Assembly: GCA_963698995.1 (NCBI GenBank)
Contig: CAVOTD010000007.1
Location: forward strand, 248,001-312,000
DNA from: AP-15 sp963698995
GTDB lineage: Bacteria > Pseudomonadota > Alphaproteobacteria > ATCC43930 > CGMCC-115725
DNA: 64,000 nt
Direction of reading: 5' to 3'
Numbering within the stretch: the first letter of the stretch is position 1; the number at the start of each line of letters is the position of its first letter. Positions 21,629 through 31,577 of the stretch are shown piece after piece. The notes beneath the pieces were generated by a model. That model had not been told where the DNA came from, did not search any database, and saw only the letters and a list, made by a program, of their open reading frames with translations. The translations under genes were made by a program, and so were the position numbers.

Positions 21629-22060
21629 AGGACCAAGTTTCGCGGTAGGGTCGCACCCGGTAGTTGGATATTTTTTTATCGGATTTCGACGGGCGAAGAG
21701 ATGTGTCTCTTTCTGGTTCTCTTTTGGTGCTCGGCGGCCCTGGGGTACTGGCGGCTAAACATCGTTGGCAGGAATTCCCCGATATATTCCCGGTTCGGCC
21801 GAATTATTCCCCGGTTTGCGGTGCCAATTCCCCGGTTCGGGTGGTTACGGGAATTTTCAGGCAACCGCTTGATTTGCTTGACAATTTTCGCGGCCAAACG
21901 GTGCTTTTATCGGGGAAATCGAAAAAATTCCCGGTTCCAACGGGAAAAACCGGGAATTTCGCCCCGACCGACTGGAACCGCATGATCCGGGCGGCGGCCG
22001 GGGAGCAGCCCCATCCCTGGGGCGATGGGCCGCCCGGCTCTGCGCTCGACCTAGACCGGC
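21629..22060. repeat. Gene-free stretch with clustered ATTCCCCGGTT-type repeats
   Basis: No credible gene. Between about 21771 and 21965 a short motif close to AATTCCCCGGTTCG recurs at 21773, 21785, 21806, 21826 and 21926 in direct orientation, and an inverted form (CCGGGAATTT) appears at about 21950. Spacing is irregular (12-100 bases), so this is not a CRISPR. A/T content is higher than in the flanks. Adjacent open frames seem to be by-products of the repeats. Function unknown: possibly a degenerate intergenic repeat family. Confidence 0.5.
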
Positions 22061-24186
22061 TCACCCTCCGCCGGGCTTTGCCTCGCGCAACGGGGTGCCG
22101 GTTTCGGCGAGGCGGCGGAGCAGGGCGGCGGGGGCCCAGCGCTCGCCGTAGCGCTGGTGCCAGGCGGCGATCTGGCGGTAGACCTCGGCGACGCCGATGC
22201 CGTCGGCCCAGTACATCAGCCCGCCGCGATAGCGCGGGAAGCCGAAGCCGTCCAGCCACATCACATCGATGTCGCTGGCGCGGTAGGCCTTGCCCTCTTC
22301 GAGGATCTTGCAGGCCTCGTTGACCGAGGCGAACAGCAGCCGGCGCAGGATCTCCTCGTCGGTGAAGCTGCGCTGCTCGACCCCCATCTCGGCCGCCTTT
22401 TCCTTGATGATGCGGGCGACTTCGGGGTCGGGGTGCGGGGTGCGGTCGCCCTTCTCGTAGCGGAACCAGCCGGCTCCGGTCTTCTGGCCCGAGCCGCCCC
22501 ATTTCGACGATCGCGTCGGCGATCGGCATTTTGCGGTAGTTCGGGTTCTCCGCGGCGCGCCGCTGGCGGCTGTCGTAGCCGATGTCGAGCCCGGACAGAT
22601 CGGCGGTCGCGAACGGCCCGATCGGATAGCCGAAATCGACCATGACCTTGTCGACCTGCTCGGGCAGTGCGCCCTCCTCGACCATGATGTTCATCTCGGT
22701 GCCGAACGGGGTGCGGCTGCGGTTGGCGACAAAGCCGTCGCAATTGCCGGCCATCGCGCTGATCTTGCCGATCTTGCGGCCGAGATCCATCGCCGTCGCC
22801 AGGGTGTCGGGGGCGCTCTTCGCGCCCTTGCACGACCTCGAACAATTTCATGACATTGGCCGGCGCGAAGAAATGCGTGCCGGCGACGTCCTGCGGCCGC
22901 TTCGTCGCATTGGCCATGATGTCGATGTCGATGCCGGAGGTATTCGTGTAGAGCAGCGCGCCGGGCTTCATGACCTCGTCGAGCTTTTTGAACACCTCCT
23001 CCTTGACCGGGATGCGCTCGAACACCGCCTCGATCACGACGTCGGCTTGGGCGATGTCGTCGTAGCTGGTGACCGGCTCGATCAATGCCGAGGCGGCGGT
23101 TCATCTCCGCCTCGGTCAGGCTGCCGCGCTTGACGCTGGTCTCGTAATTGGCGCGGATCCGCGCGATCCCGCGGTCGAGCGCCTCTTGGCTCGACTTCGA
23201 GGAGCTTCACCGGAAAGCCGAACTCGGCAAAGCTCATCGCGATGCCGCCGCCCATCGTGCCGGCGCCGACGATCGCCGCGGTCTTGATCGGGCGCAGCGG
23301 CGTGTCGCGCGGGATGTCGGGCAGTTTGCGCGACCTCGCGCTCGGCAAAGAAGGCGTAGCGCAGGGCCCGCGCCTCGGCGGAATTTTCGAGCTCGTCGAA
23401 CAGCTCGCGCTCGCGCCCGACGCCCTCGTCGAACGGCAGGCTGCAGGCCGCCTCGACCGCGGCGATGCAGTTGTAGGGCGCCTTCTGGTTGCGGGCGCGG
23501 CGGGCGATCGATTTGCGCATCGCCTCGAAGATGCCGGGATCGGTCTTGGCTTCGGCGAGCTTGTCGTCGCGGTCGCGGATGCGCGGCAACGGCCGGTCGT
23601 CGGCGACGCGGCGCGCCATCGCGATCGCCGCCTCGCGCAGATCGCCGCCCTCCGGGACGAGCTCGTCGATGATGCCGAGCCGCTTCGCCTCCTCGGCCGG
23701 AACATGGCGGCCGGACACGATCATCTCCATCGCCGCTTTCGGGCCGATCAGGCGCGGCAGCCGCTGGGTCCCGCCGCTCCCGGGCAGGATGCCGATCAGT
23801 ACCTCGGGGAGACCGACCTTGGCGCTCGGCACGGCAATGCGATAGTGCGCGGCGAGCGCGATCTCCAGCCCGCCGCCCAGGGCATAGCCGTGGATCGCCG
23901 CGACGACCGGCTTTGCGCTGGCGTCGAGGATCTGATGCGGGCGGCGGCCCGGGACCGGCGGCGGCCGGCTGGTGCCGAACTGGCGGATGTCGGCGCCGGC
24001 GATAAAGCTGCGGCCGGCGCCGATCAGCACCATCGCCTTGATCGCCGGGTCGGCATTGCCGCGCTCGACATTCTCGACGATGCCCTCGGGCACCCCCGGG
24101 CACAGCGCGTTGACCGGCGGGTTGTCGACGGTGATGACCCCGATCCCGTCGACATTCTCCAAGCGAACCAAGGCGCTTTCGGCCAT
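22061..24186 (-). pseudogene. FadJ/FadB-like enoyl-CoA hydratase / 3-hydroxyacyl-CoA dehydrogenase, many frameshifts
   Basis: Bifunctional beta-oxidation enzyme, about 705 residues when joined. The start MAESALVRLENVDGIGVITV at 24186 has GGGAGGAAG upstream. The crotonase half carries AGADIRQFGT, AIHGYALGGGLEIALAAHYR and VGLPEVLIGILPGSGGTQRL (the glutamates of the hydratase site). The NAD half carries AAIVGAGTMGGGIAMSFAE, then ANVMKLFEVV and the C-terminal domain VNEACKILEEGKAYRASDID, FGFPRYRGGLMYWAD. Frame changes occur near 23325, 23195, 23097, 22825 and 22485. The thiolase gene lies just upstream, completing a beta-oxidation-type pair. Confidence 0.85.
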
Positions 24187-24199
24187 TTCTTCCTCCCAG

Positions 24200-25357
24200 T
24201 TAAAGTGTCGCTGCGGTCCCGAGGATAACCGTGCTCTGCGACGACAGCACGCCGCCATTGCCGTGGGCGATTGCGGTCTCGCAATCGGCAATTTGGCGTG
24301 CGCCGCATTCGCCGCGCAACTGCCGCGTCGCCTCGATCAGCAGGAACAGCCCATACATGCCGGGATGGCAGTAGGAGAGGCCGCCGCCATTGGTGTTGAC
24401 CGGCAGGCTGCCGCTTCGGCGCGATGCGGCCGTCGGCCACGAAGGAGCCGCCCTCGCCCTTTGCGCAGAAGCCGAGATCCTCGAGAAAGAGGATCGTATT
24501 GATCGTGAACGCGTCATAGAGTTCGAACACGTCGATGTCGCCGGACCCCAGTCGCGCCATCTCGTACGCGGCGCGGCCCGATTGCACAGCGCCCGGTCAC
24601 GGTCAGATCCGGCATGCTCGAAATGTTGGCGTGGGTGATCGCTTGACCGCAGCCGAGGACGAAGACCGGCGGCTTTTTCAGGGATCGCGCGCTCCTCGGC
24701 TGTGGTCATCACGACGGCGCCGCCGCCGTCGGTGACGAGGCAGATATCGCGGACCGTAAACGGATAGCTGATCATCCGCGCCGCCAAGACCTCGGCGACG
24801 GTCAGCGGCTTCTTTTCCCAGGCTGCCGGATTGAGCAAGGCCCATTCGCGCGCCGCGACCGCGACCGCGGCGAGCTGTTCGCGGGTCGTGCCGTATTGGT
24901 GGATGTGGCGCGACGCCGCCAGCGCATAGGCGGTCGATGGCAGAAACGGCCGGAACGGCGTCTCGTAGGGGTTGTACTCGCGCACCGAGGCGTGGCGGCG
25001 GCCGATCGTGCGCTGGGTCGAGCCATAGGCGATGACAGCGACCTTGCACAGGCCGAGCTGCAGCGCCGCCTGCGCATGGGCGACATGAAACATGAATGAC
25101 GACCCGCCGAGGATCGTGCTGTCGATGAAGGCCGGCGAGATCCCGAGATATTCGGCCAGCGACAGGCCCGAGGTGCGGCTTTGCGCCGTCGCGCACAGCA
25201 AGCCGTCGACATCGCGCAATCGAGGCCGCAATCGGCGAGCGCCCGCTGGATGCCCTGGGCCATCAGGTCGATCGCGCTCATGTCCTGCGGCGACGGCGCC
25301 GAGATCGGATTCGGCGACGCCGACGATTGCGGCGGAGCCGCGCTGCAGCCCGTCCAT
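24200..25357 (-). CDS. Thiolase-family protein (SCP-x-like, lipid-transfer type), frameshifted
   Basis: Acyl-CoA C-acyltransferase-like protein of about 385 residues. The start ATG at 25357 overlaps the stop of the DUF35 gene (TGATG). Recognisable parts are AAIVGVAESDLG, DGLLCATAQSRTSGLSLAEYLG, FMFHVAHAQAALQLGLCKVA and VTDGGGAVVMTTAEERA, then in another frame DIDVFELYDAFTINTILFLE, and finally NTNGGGLSYCHPGMYGLFLL and a histidine/GNGG-rich C terminus ending at 24200. Such SCP-x thiolases usually travel with DUF35 OB-fold partners, as here. The nucleophilic Cys of classical thiolases is not apparent. Frame changes lie near 25300, 25220, 24680, 24600 and 24420. Confidence 0.8.
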   Translation of the reverse strand: MDGLQRGSAAIVGVAESDLGAVAAGHERDRPDGPGHPAGARRLRPRLRDVDGLLCATAQSRTSGLSLAEYLGISPAFIDSTILGGSSFMFHVAHAQAALQLGLCKVAVIAYGSTQRTIGRRHASVREYNPYETPFRPFLPSTAYALAASRHIHQYGTTREQLAAVAVAAREWALLNPAAWEKKPLTVAEVLAARMISYPFTVRDICLVTDGGGAVVMTTAEERAIPEKAAGLRPRLRSSDHPRQHFEHAGSDRDRALCNRAAPRTRWRDWGPATSTCSNSMTRSRSIRSSFSRISASAQRARAAPSWPTAASRRSGSLPVNTNGGGLSYCHPGMYGLFLLIEATRQLRGECGARQIADCETAIAHGNGGVLSSQSTVILGTAATL

Positions 25358-25740
25358 CAGCCGGCCTCGACCGGAACAAAGACCGGGTATGCCGGCTCGT
25401 CGCCGTCGGGGCGGTGGACGCGGAACTTGACCCGCATGCCGATCCGAACCGCCTCGGGCGCGATCTCCTCGACCCGGCTCATCAGCCGGAAGCCTTCGTC
25501 GCAATCGATCAGCGCGACGTTGTATGGTGCCCCGTCCCGCGGATGCGTGACAGTCGTCGCGTAGACCGTGCCGAGCCCCGAACTCACTCGCCATTCGAGC
25601 CGGTCGCTGCCGGAAAACGGGCAGATGATACGGGGATAGAAGACGGCCTTACCGGCCTCCGGGCTCCACTGATAGGCCAGTTCACCCTTTTCGAGGTACG
25701 CCTGATAAATCGCCAGAGGTGATTCCGCCGTGCGCTCCAT
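25357..25740 (-). CDS. DUF35 OB-fold protein, thiolase partner
   Basis: About 127 residues from the ATG at 25740 (GGGAGCGGGCG upstream). It has the DUF35 layout: an N-terminal helix (LAIYQAYLEKGELAYQ), a vestigial rubredoxin-like zinc ribbon with a single Cys (YPRIICPFSGSDRLEW), and an OB fold (GTVYATTVTHPRDG to VKFRVHRPDG). DUF35 proteins bind acyl-CoA and complex with SCP-x thiolases. The one-base overlap with the thiolase gene supports a 1:1 complex. Most of the zinc ligands are missing, so metal binding is doubtful. Confidence 0.82.
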   Translation of the reverse strand: MERTAESPLAIYQAYLEKGELAYQWSPEAGKAVFYPRIICPFSGSDRLEWRVSSGLGTVYATTVTHPRDGAPYNVALIDCDEGFRLMSRVEEIAPEAVRIGMRVKFRVHRPDGDEPAYPVFVPVEAG

Positions 25741-25893
25741 CGCCCGCTCCCTCGATCCCGCCACATTTTGTCGAGTTGAGCGTTCGGCGGCAAGGAAGCG
25801 TTCAGCTTCGATGCTGCTTCCTGCCGGCCACGATGGCGCTACCTCGGTTGCGCAATTATGGTGCCGCAGCGAGCTCGATTACGGGGTTGGGTC

Positions 25894-26933
25894 ATGGCTA
25901 CAAAGCTAATCCTCACCGGCGACGTCAATCTGATGAACGTCACCGATCCTGCTGTCCCCTTTGCGCTGATCGAAGACGAGTTCCGCGACGCCGGGATGGT
26001 TTTTTGCAATCTCGAATGCTGTCTCTACCAGCCGCCGAGCGGGCACTCGGTACAGCATGAAGGCTTTTTCGCCGACCCGCTAATTGCCGGTGAGGCGCTG
26101 GTGTCGGCCGGTGTGCACGCGGTCGGTCTCGCCAACAATGTAAACTATGGCGAAACGGCGATCATCGCGTCGGTCGCGGAGCTCGACCGGATCGGGATTG
26201 CCCATACCGGTGCCGGCGCCAACCTGGCAATTGCTCGTGCTCCGGCAATCATCGAGCGGAACGGTACGCGTTTTGGCTTTCTGCAACGCAGCTCGGTTTA
26301 TTGGCCGACCAACCACGAGGCCGGGGATAATGCCGTCGGCATCGCGGTGATCCGCGGGCATACGGCCTACCAGCTCCCGATGCATGGCGCGCCGCCCGCC
26401 GGCGAACCGCCCGGGGATCCCGCCCGAAATCGTGACCTGGGCATGATCCGGCCTATTTGCGATGGCTCGAAGAAGATGTCGCAGACCTGCGGCGGCAGGC
26501 GGACGTTGTGGTTGCATCCTTTCATTGGGGACTGCACCGGGAAGTGCTTCGGTATATGAAGGAGATCGCATATCGGGCGATCGACGCTGGTGCCGATATC
26601 GTGATAGGGCACGGGCCGCATTATTCGCTGCCGGTCGAAATCTATCGCGGGAAGCCTATTTTCTATGGGCTTGGCAGCTTTTCGTTCCATACCGGGCACG
26701 GCGGTCTGAGGCACGGTGACTGGCTCGGCATGATGGTGAAGCTCTCCTGCGATCGCGGGCGGACCGAGAAGGTCGCGTTCCAATTCGTCCGCCACGACGA
26801 TCGTAACCGCACGCTCCTCCGTGAGCCGGCGGATGAAACGGCAGCATTCGGGCAGATCGCGGAGGAGAGCGCAGGTTTGGGCGCCAGGCTCGTTGCGCGA
26901 GGTGATGAGGTGTGGGTCGACCTCGGGACTTGA
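25894..26933 (+). CDS. CapA/PgsA-type metallophosphatase-fold protein, one or two frameshifts
   Basis: Resembles the CapA family of poly-gamma-glutamate capsule proteins, which have a metallophosphatase fold; many members act outside capsule synthesis. Start MATKLILTGDVNLMNV at 25894, with the Asp of the first metal motif (GDVN). Then NLECCL, GLANNVNYGE (GNH-like motif altered to NN) and, after a frame change at about 26405-26445, ASFHWGLH and IVIGHGPHYSLPVEIYRGKP (the GHxPH motif) and IFYGLGSFSF. Joined length is about 346 residues. No signal peptide is seen, so a cytoplasmic role is likely. It is followed by the ferredoxin gene after 67 bases. Confidence 0.8.
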
Positions 26934-27000
26934 CGCCGGCTGGCCGGTGGCGGTTTAGATCCTCGCTCGTCCGCGCCGCCTCCCAATCGATAGGAAAGCA

Positions 27001-27324
27001 ATGCCCAACATTACCTACGTCCATCCGAACGGGGCCAAGGAAGTGCTCGATGTCCCGCTCGGCACCAGCGTCATGCGAGGCGCCATCATCAACGGGGTCG
27101 ATGGCATCGTCGCCGAGTGCGGTGGCGAGATGATGTGCGCGACCTGCCACGTCTATGTCGAGCCCGCCCAGTTCGATCGAACCCCGCCAATATCGGACGA
27201 CGAGAAGGCGATGCTCGAATTCACCGCGAGCGAGCGCAAGCCCAATAGCCGGCTGAGCTGCCAATTGGTCTCGGCACCCGAGCTCGAGGGTCTGGTCGTC
27301 TACCTGCCCGAGACGCAGATCTGA
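27001..27324 (+). CDS. [2Fe-2S] ferredoxin (adrenodoxin/putidaredoxin type)
   Basis: Soluble electron carrier of 107 residues with the cluster ligands in CGGEMMCATC plus a distal Cys in LSCQLV, the spacing of vertebrate-type ferredoxins that serve P450s and other oxygenases. A GGAAAG ribosome site precedes the ATG. Its stop overlaps the next ATG by one base (TGATG), so it is co-translated with its reductase. No P450 or Rieske oxygenase gene is found in the window, so the final acceptor must lie elsewhere. Confidence 0.92.
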   Translation: MPNITYVHPNGAKEVLDVPLGTSVMRGAIINGVDGIVAECGGEMMCATCHVYVEPAQFDRTPPISDDEKAMLEFTASERKPNSRLSCQLVSAPELEGLVVYLPETQI

Positions 27325-28562
27325 TGCCGGCTTCGGTCGTCGCCATCATCGGCGCCGGCCAGGCCGGCTTCCAGGTCGCGGCATCCCTGCACCAAGAGGG
27401 CTTCACGGGCCGGGTGGTGCTGATCGGCGACGAGCCGGTTCTGCCGTACCAGCGCCCGCCGCTCTCGAAATCCTACCTCGCCGGCGAATCCGGCGTCGAT
27501 GATCTGTGGCTGCGGCCCGCCGAGTTTTACGCAAAGCAGCAGATCGATCTGATCTGCGGCGACCCCGCGATTGGCATCGACCGCAGCCGACATCGCGTTC
27601 GCCTGGCGTCGGGGATCGAGATTTCCTGGGATCATCTGGTCTTCGCCACTGGAGCGCGGTTCCGGCCTCTCGCCGTGCCGGGCGCCGAACTGGATGGTGT
27701 GCTGCCGCTGCGCACCCTAGCCGATGCCGATGAGCTGCGGCGGCGGTTGGCCGAGGCCTGTAAAGTCATCGTGGTTGGCGCCGGCTTTATCGGTCTCGAA
27801 TTCGCCGCTGTCGCGATTGCGCAGGGTGCCGATGTTCACATTCTCGAGATTACCCATCATCCGATGGGCCGTGTGGTGTCGGCGCCAATCTCTAGGTTCT
27901 TCACCCGAGCGCACGTGCAATGGGGCGCCAAAGTTTCGCTCGGCACCGGGGTCACCCGTATTCTCGGCGCCCACAATCGAGTTACCGGGGTCGAGACGAC
28001 CGATGGCCGTCGTTTGCCCGCCGATCACGTGCTGATCTGCATCGGCGTCATCCCCAACGCCGAACTCGCCGGCGACGCCGAACTCGCCGTCGACAACGGT
28101 ATCCTCGTCGACGAATACCTCGTCACCGGTGATCCGGCGATCTCGGCGATCGGCGATTGCGCCAACTTCCCGAGCCCCTTTGCTCCGGGCCGCGTTCGCC
28201 TCGAATTGGTGCAGAACGCCGTCGATCAGGGCCGCTGCGTCGCCGCGCGTCTGGCCGCCAGGCCGGAACCCTATCAAAAGGTGCCATGGTTCTGGAGCGA
28301 TCAGGGCGACCTGAAGCTGCAAATCGCCGGGATAACGACCGGTCACGATCTGGCGGTCATCCGCGGCAATCCGGCCGATCGCAGCTTCTCGGTATTCTGC
28401 TTCCGCGGCGGGAAACTGATCGGCGTCGAATCGGTCAACCGAACAGCCGATCACGTCGTGGCGCGCCGACTGATGGCCAGTGAGCCCGAGCTGCTACCTG
28501 AGCAAGCCGCCGACGCCGACTACGATTTGCGGGCTCACGCACGCAGTCTTGCTAGCCGCTAG
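27324..28562 (+). CDS. NAD(P)H:ferredoxin reductase, rhodocoxin/putidaredoxin reductase type
   Basis: FAD flavoprotein of 412 residues that passes electrons from NAD(P)H to the adjacent ferredoxin. The N-terminal FAD motif is VAIIGAGQAGFQVA, the second nucleotide motif is VIVVGAGFIGLEFA, the FAD-phosphate motif is ISAIGDCANFPSP, and the flavin-shielding segment is LPYQRPPLSKSYL. The C-terminal dimer domain is the compact form of this subfamily (VPWFWSDQGDLKLQIAG). Co-translated with the ferredoxin. Confidence 0.92.
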   Translation: MPASVVAIIGAGQAGFQVAASLHQEGFTGRVVLIGDEPVLPYQRPPLSKSYLAGESGVDDLWLRPAEFYAKQQIDLICGDPAIGIDRSRHRVRLASGIEISWDHLVFATGARFRPLAVPGAELDGVLPLRTLADADELRRRLAEACKVIVVGAGFIGLEFAAVAIAQGADVHILEITHHPMGRVVSAPISRFFTRAHVQWGAKVSLGTGVTRILGAHNRVTGVETTDGRRLPADHVLICIGVIPNAELAGDAELAVDNGILVDEYLVTGDPAISAIGDCANFPSPFAPGRVRLELVQNAVDQGRCVAARLAARPEPYQKVPWFWSDQGDLKLQIAGITTGHDLAVIRGNPADRSFSVFCFRGGKLIGVESVNRTADHVVARRLMASEPELLPEQAADADYDLRAHARSLASR

Positions 28563-28625
28563 TTGGTCGACGGCGCATCCGTCGGGCGAGGAGCGGTGGT
28601 GATGACACTCAATGAGGAGGTATCA

Positions 28626-29586
28626 ATGGCCACGAAACCCTACATCATCGCGTTGGAGGAGCATTATTTCGACCCGGAGGTCAAACGGCACATCACCGGT
28701 TTGGATGCTACGAATGTGCCGCGGATCGTCGAGCGGCTCGACGATCTCGGAGCTTTGCGGCTGAAAGAGATGGACGAGGCGGGCATTGACCTGCAAGTGC
28801 TGTCGCTCGCCAATCCAGGACTACAAAAGCTGGACGCCGAGACTGCTGTTCCACTGGCGCGCCGCGCCAATGATCGGCTGAACGAGGCGGTTCGCGCGCA
28901 TCCCGACCGTTTTGCCGCGTTCGCCGCGCTTCCAACGCCGGACCCCAAAGGCGGCGGCCGACGAGCTCGAGCGTACGGTCACCCGGTTCGGGTTCAAGGG
29001 CGCGTTGGTGAACGGACTAACCAACGGTCTCTTTCTCGACGACAAGCGGTTCTGGCCGATCTTTGAGCGGGCGCAAGCGCTCGACGTCCCGCTCTATATG
29101 CACCCGTCCATCCCGCATCCGGCGGTCATCGAGGCCTACTACAAAGATTATGTTCAGCAATATCCATCGCTGTTGCGGGCCGCCTGGGGGTTCACTGTCG
29201 AGACTGCGACACAGGGACTGCGTTTGGTGTTGAGCGGCGTATTCGACAGGTATCCTGGCTTGAAAATCATTCTCGGCCATCTTGGCGAAGGTCTGCCGTT
29301 TTATCTTTGGCGGATCAGCATGGGGCTGGCCCGCGACGGCAAGGGCGGCAAGAGTTTCCGTGACATTTTCTGCGAGCACTTCTACATCACGACCAGCGGC
29401 TTTTTTTCCGATCCGGCCCTGCTGTGCTGCATGATGGAAATGGGGATCGATCGAATCCTGTTTTCGGTCGACTACCCATTCGTCGACAATCCGCCCGGAA
29501 CGAAATGGACCGAAACCCTGCCGCTCTGCACCGAGGACAGGGAGAAGCTGTTGAGCGGCAATGCCAAGCGGCTGCTGAAGCTGTAG
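28626..29586 (+). CDS. Amidohydrolase-2 family metal-dependent hydrolase/decarboxylase, one frameshift
   Basis: Belongs to the ACMSD-like group (gamma-resorcylate, 2,3-dihydroxybenzoate and related decarboxylases). The start MATKPYIIALEEHYFDPEV at 28626 follows GAGGAGG. It carries the metal-binding EEH, MHPSIPHPAVI, GHLGEGLPFYLWRI and the terminal Asp in FSVDYPFVDN. Repaired length is about 320 residues. An extra base within CCCCAAAGG at 28947-28950 breaks the frame; without it the sequence reads PTPDPKAAADELERTV. Likely a decarboxylase or hydrolase of an aromatic acid, in keeping with the region, but the substrate is not assignable. Confidence 0.86.
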
Positions 29587-29729
29587 GATCCGCCGATCCA
29601 GAGCCGCAATCATCAGCGCGGTGCCGCGCAATCCAGGATCGGTTAACGGGTAGGAGCGGGACACCGCGCTTCATTTGCGATAAGCCGGTCGCTGCCAGCC
29701 GGATTTCGCAGCGGCTGATCCCGCGTGGG

Positions 29730-30224
29730 TCAGCCGCTCATTGCGGCCGACTCTGAGTGCTCCCGTTGCGCCGATTGCGGCAGGTGCCAGCGCTGATCGC
29801 GGTTGTCAAGGCGGCCAGCACGACGGTGCCGCTGCAACGCAATGCCGAGGTGGTTCGGCCTCACCGTCATCCCTAATTCCCGCGAAAGGTAGGTCAGAAT
29901 TTCGTTTGCGGTGGCTCCCTCGCCGTGCGCCTGCACGGCTTTCAAAGTGGCATCGCTCAGCGACACGCTCGACGCCGGCGCTGGCTGTTTGCCGCGACCC
30001 CTGCGCTGCCCGGTGGGCGCCGCTGCGGCAGGTGCAGTTCTGGCCGGGCGTCCTCTTCTCCGTCTACTGCCGGCATCCGTGTTTCCGCCGAAGCGCGTCA
30101 GAACGCGTTCGGCTATTTCGAGCTCATCGAGTTGAGCGGCGAGCTTTGTTCGCTCAGCGTCAAGCCGCCCGAGCCGCTCGGATATCCGCTGCTTCTCCTG
30201 CCCAATCTCGTCAAACGTTGCCAT
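29730..30224 (-). CDS. Basic putative DNA-binding protein: coiled coil, AT-hook-like linker, winged-helix-like tail
   Basis: About 165 residues from the ATG at 30224 (GAGGAGGAAT upstream). Residues 1-48 are a heptad-rich helix (EIGQEKQRISERLGRLDAER) expected to dimerise. Residues 52-75 are basic and Ala/Pro-rich with RRRRGRPA and RRGRGKQP, similar to AT-hook cores (GRP/GRG in basic context). The C-terminal 60 residues (DATLKAVQAHGEGATANEIL, HLGIALQRHRRAGRLDNRDQ) resemble a small winged-helix domain. Possibly a nucleoid-associated or regulatory protein; the family is not recognised with certainty. It stands alone. Confidence 0.7.
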   Translation of the reverse strand: MATFDEIGQEKQRISERLGRLDAERTKLAAQLDELEIAERVLTRFGGNTDAGSRRRRGRPARTAPAAAAPTGQRRGRGKQPAPASSVSLSDATLKAVQAHGEGATANEILTYLSRELGMTVRPNHLGIALQRHRRAGRLDNRDQRWHLPQSAQREHSESAAMSG

Positions 30225-30645
30225 CTGCTCTATTCCTCCTCGCCTTCCCAGTAGCAACCCCGCCGTCTGGCGCATATTCTCCGATAAATAGATGATCTAC
30301 GCATCGAAAAAAGAGCGCGTCCAGGAAATTGTCACTGTTTGATGGCGGGCTGCTCAGTTAACGCACTGCTGAAGCCAGTTTCGTCGGTCGCGAGCCGAAG
30401 GAAACGCTCACGCGCGGCTCATCGTGAGCTTCTGTCGCACCGCAATTCGCTTTACTACCGACCCGGTGCAGTCGGAGCGCGGGATATTTACGATCGGCCT
30501 CATCGAGGCGCGCAACCGTCGCAAAATCCATCGTCGGCACGAATCGCTGTCGAAAGTTCGTCCGTGATAATGGATCGACCTTCATTGGCCGACCCGGCCG
30601 ATCGAGTCATGCCGGAGGATCGGAAGGTGCCTTCCCTGTTGGATT
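30225..30645. other. Gene-free stretch
   Basis: About 420 bases between the coiled-coil protein's start and the stop of the binding-protein gene. Several short open frames exist on both strands but none has a plausible start, ribosome site or protein character. I see no RNA gene, terminator or repeat here. Confidence 0.4.
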
Positions 30646-31562
30646 TCACTCGCCGGCTAGTTCGACAATGACTCGTTGGGCGAGGGTATTGTCTACGCAT
30701 GCCTTATAGTCGACTGGCCCGAGAATGAATCCGCTCGAAATGAGACCCCGTTGCAGCCGATAAAAGCCGTCCGCCGGAAGAACCGGATCGCATCCCCAGA
30801 TCAGCTGCGCTTGGTAGCGGGCGATAGAGCCGGCCAACACCCCGCGATCGAGCGTTGGGAAAAACGACTCAATGGCCGCCACGATCTCCTGAACAGAGCA
30901 AGCATGAATCCATTGCTGCGTCCCGAAGACCGCTCGCACCATGCGCAGCAGCGCCTCGGCGCTATCGCTGAGCCGGTGGCCCGTCGTGACCAAGGCCGTG
31001 TAGGTGGTGCGGCCGCGTGAGCTTGCAGTGTGCCAGAGATGACCGATTTCTGAAGCCAAAGCCTGTTCGACGGCGGGCTCAAAAAGCTGCGCAGCGTCCA
31101 GCCAGCCCTGACGAAGGGCCTCGAGATTGTCCGCCATGGTTCGGTCGGAGACACGATCGAGGCGGGTAGGATCGATGCCCGCCTGACGCAAATCCTCCTT
31201 CAGGCAAAGCCACGGTGTCGGGACCTCGCTGATTGTTGCAAATTTCATTGCGGAAAGATCGGCCGGACGAAAGTCTGGATTTGGTCGATCGCCGACGATC
31301 GAGAAGGGATCGCGGCAGACGATTTCGGCAAAGCAGACGAATGGAGAGCCGGGATTGGCGTCGTGGTGCTTCATGACCCGCATTGGCCCGATCCAGATCA
31401 CGTCGACGTCTCCGTCGATCAGCGCCCGCTCGGCCAGGCCTATTCCCGGCGATCGCAACAGTGCGACATTGAGCCCTTCCGCGGCATAAGCGCCGGATGT
31501 ATGCGCGGGATAAACGGCGCGTAAAGGACGAAACGAAGGTTCTCGAAGAGGCGCAGGCGGAT
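30646..31562 (-). CDS. THI5/NMT1-like ABC substrate-binding protein, one frameshift, start unclear
   Basis: Periplasmic-binding-protein fold of the NMT1/SsuA class. The N-terminal lobe reads RLRLFENLRFVLYAP then, after a frame change at about 31505-31512, YPAHTSGAYAAEGLNVALL, and continues with VIWIGPMRVM, FRPADLSAMKFATISEVPTP and the C-terminal half to 30646. About 300 residues. No lipoprotein or secretion signal is visible, and there is no ATG at the expected N terminus: an AGGAG site at about 31570 is followed by ATC at 31562, so the start may be a non-standard codon or a sequence error. No permease or ATPase gene is adjacent. It could be a sensor or an orphan binding protein. Confidence 0.65.
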
Positions 31563-31577
31563 CGGTGCTCCTCGTGG

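Noticed and set aside
21771..21965. CRISPR array
   Set aside because: Repeat units are only 10-14 bases, spacing varies from 12 to 100 bases, orientation is mixed and no cas gene is present.
22061..24186. Programmed frameshifting in the FadJ-like gene
   Set aside because: There are at least five breaks without slippery heptamers or downstream structures, and similar breaks occur in unrelated genes.
30339..30671. A 110-codon plus-strand gene
   Set aside because: No ribosome site, no recognisable protein character, and its end overlaps the binding-protein gene on the other strand.
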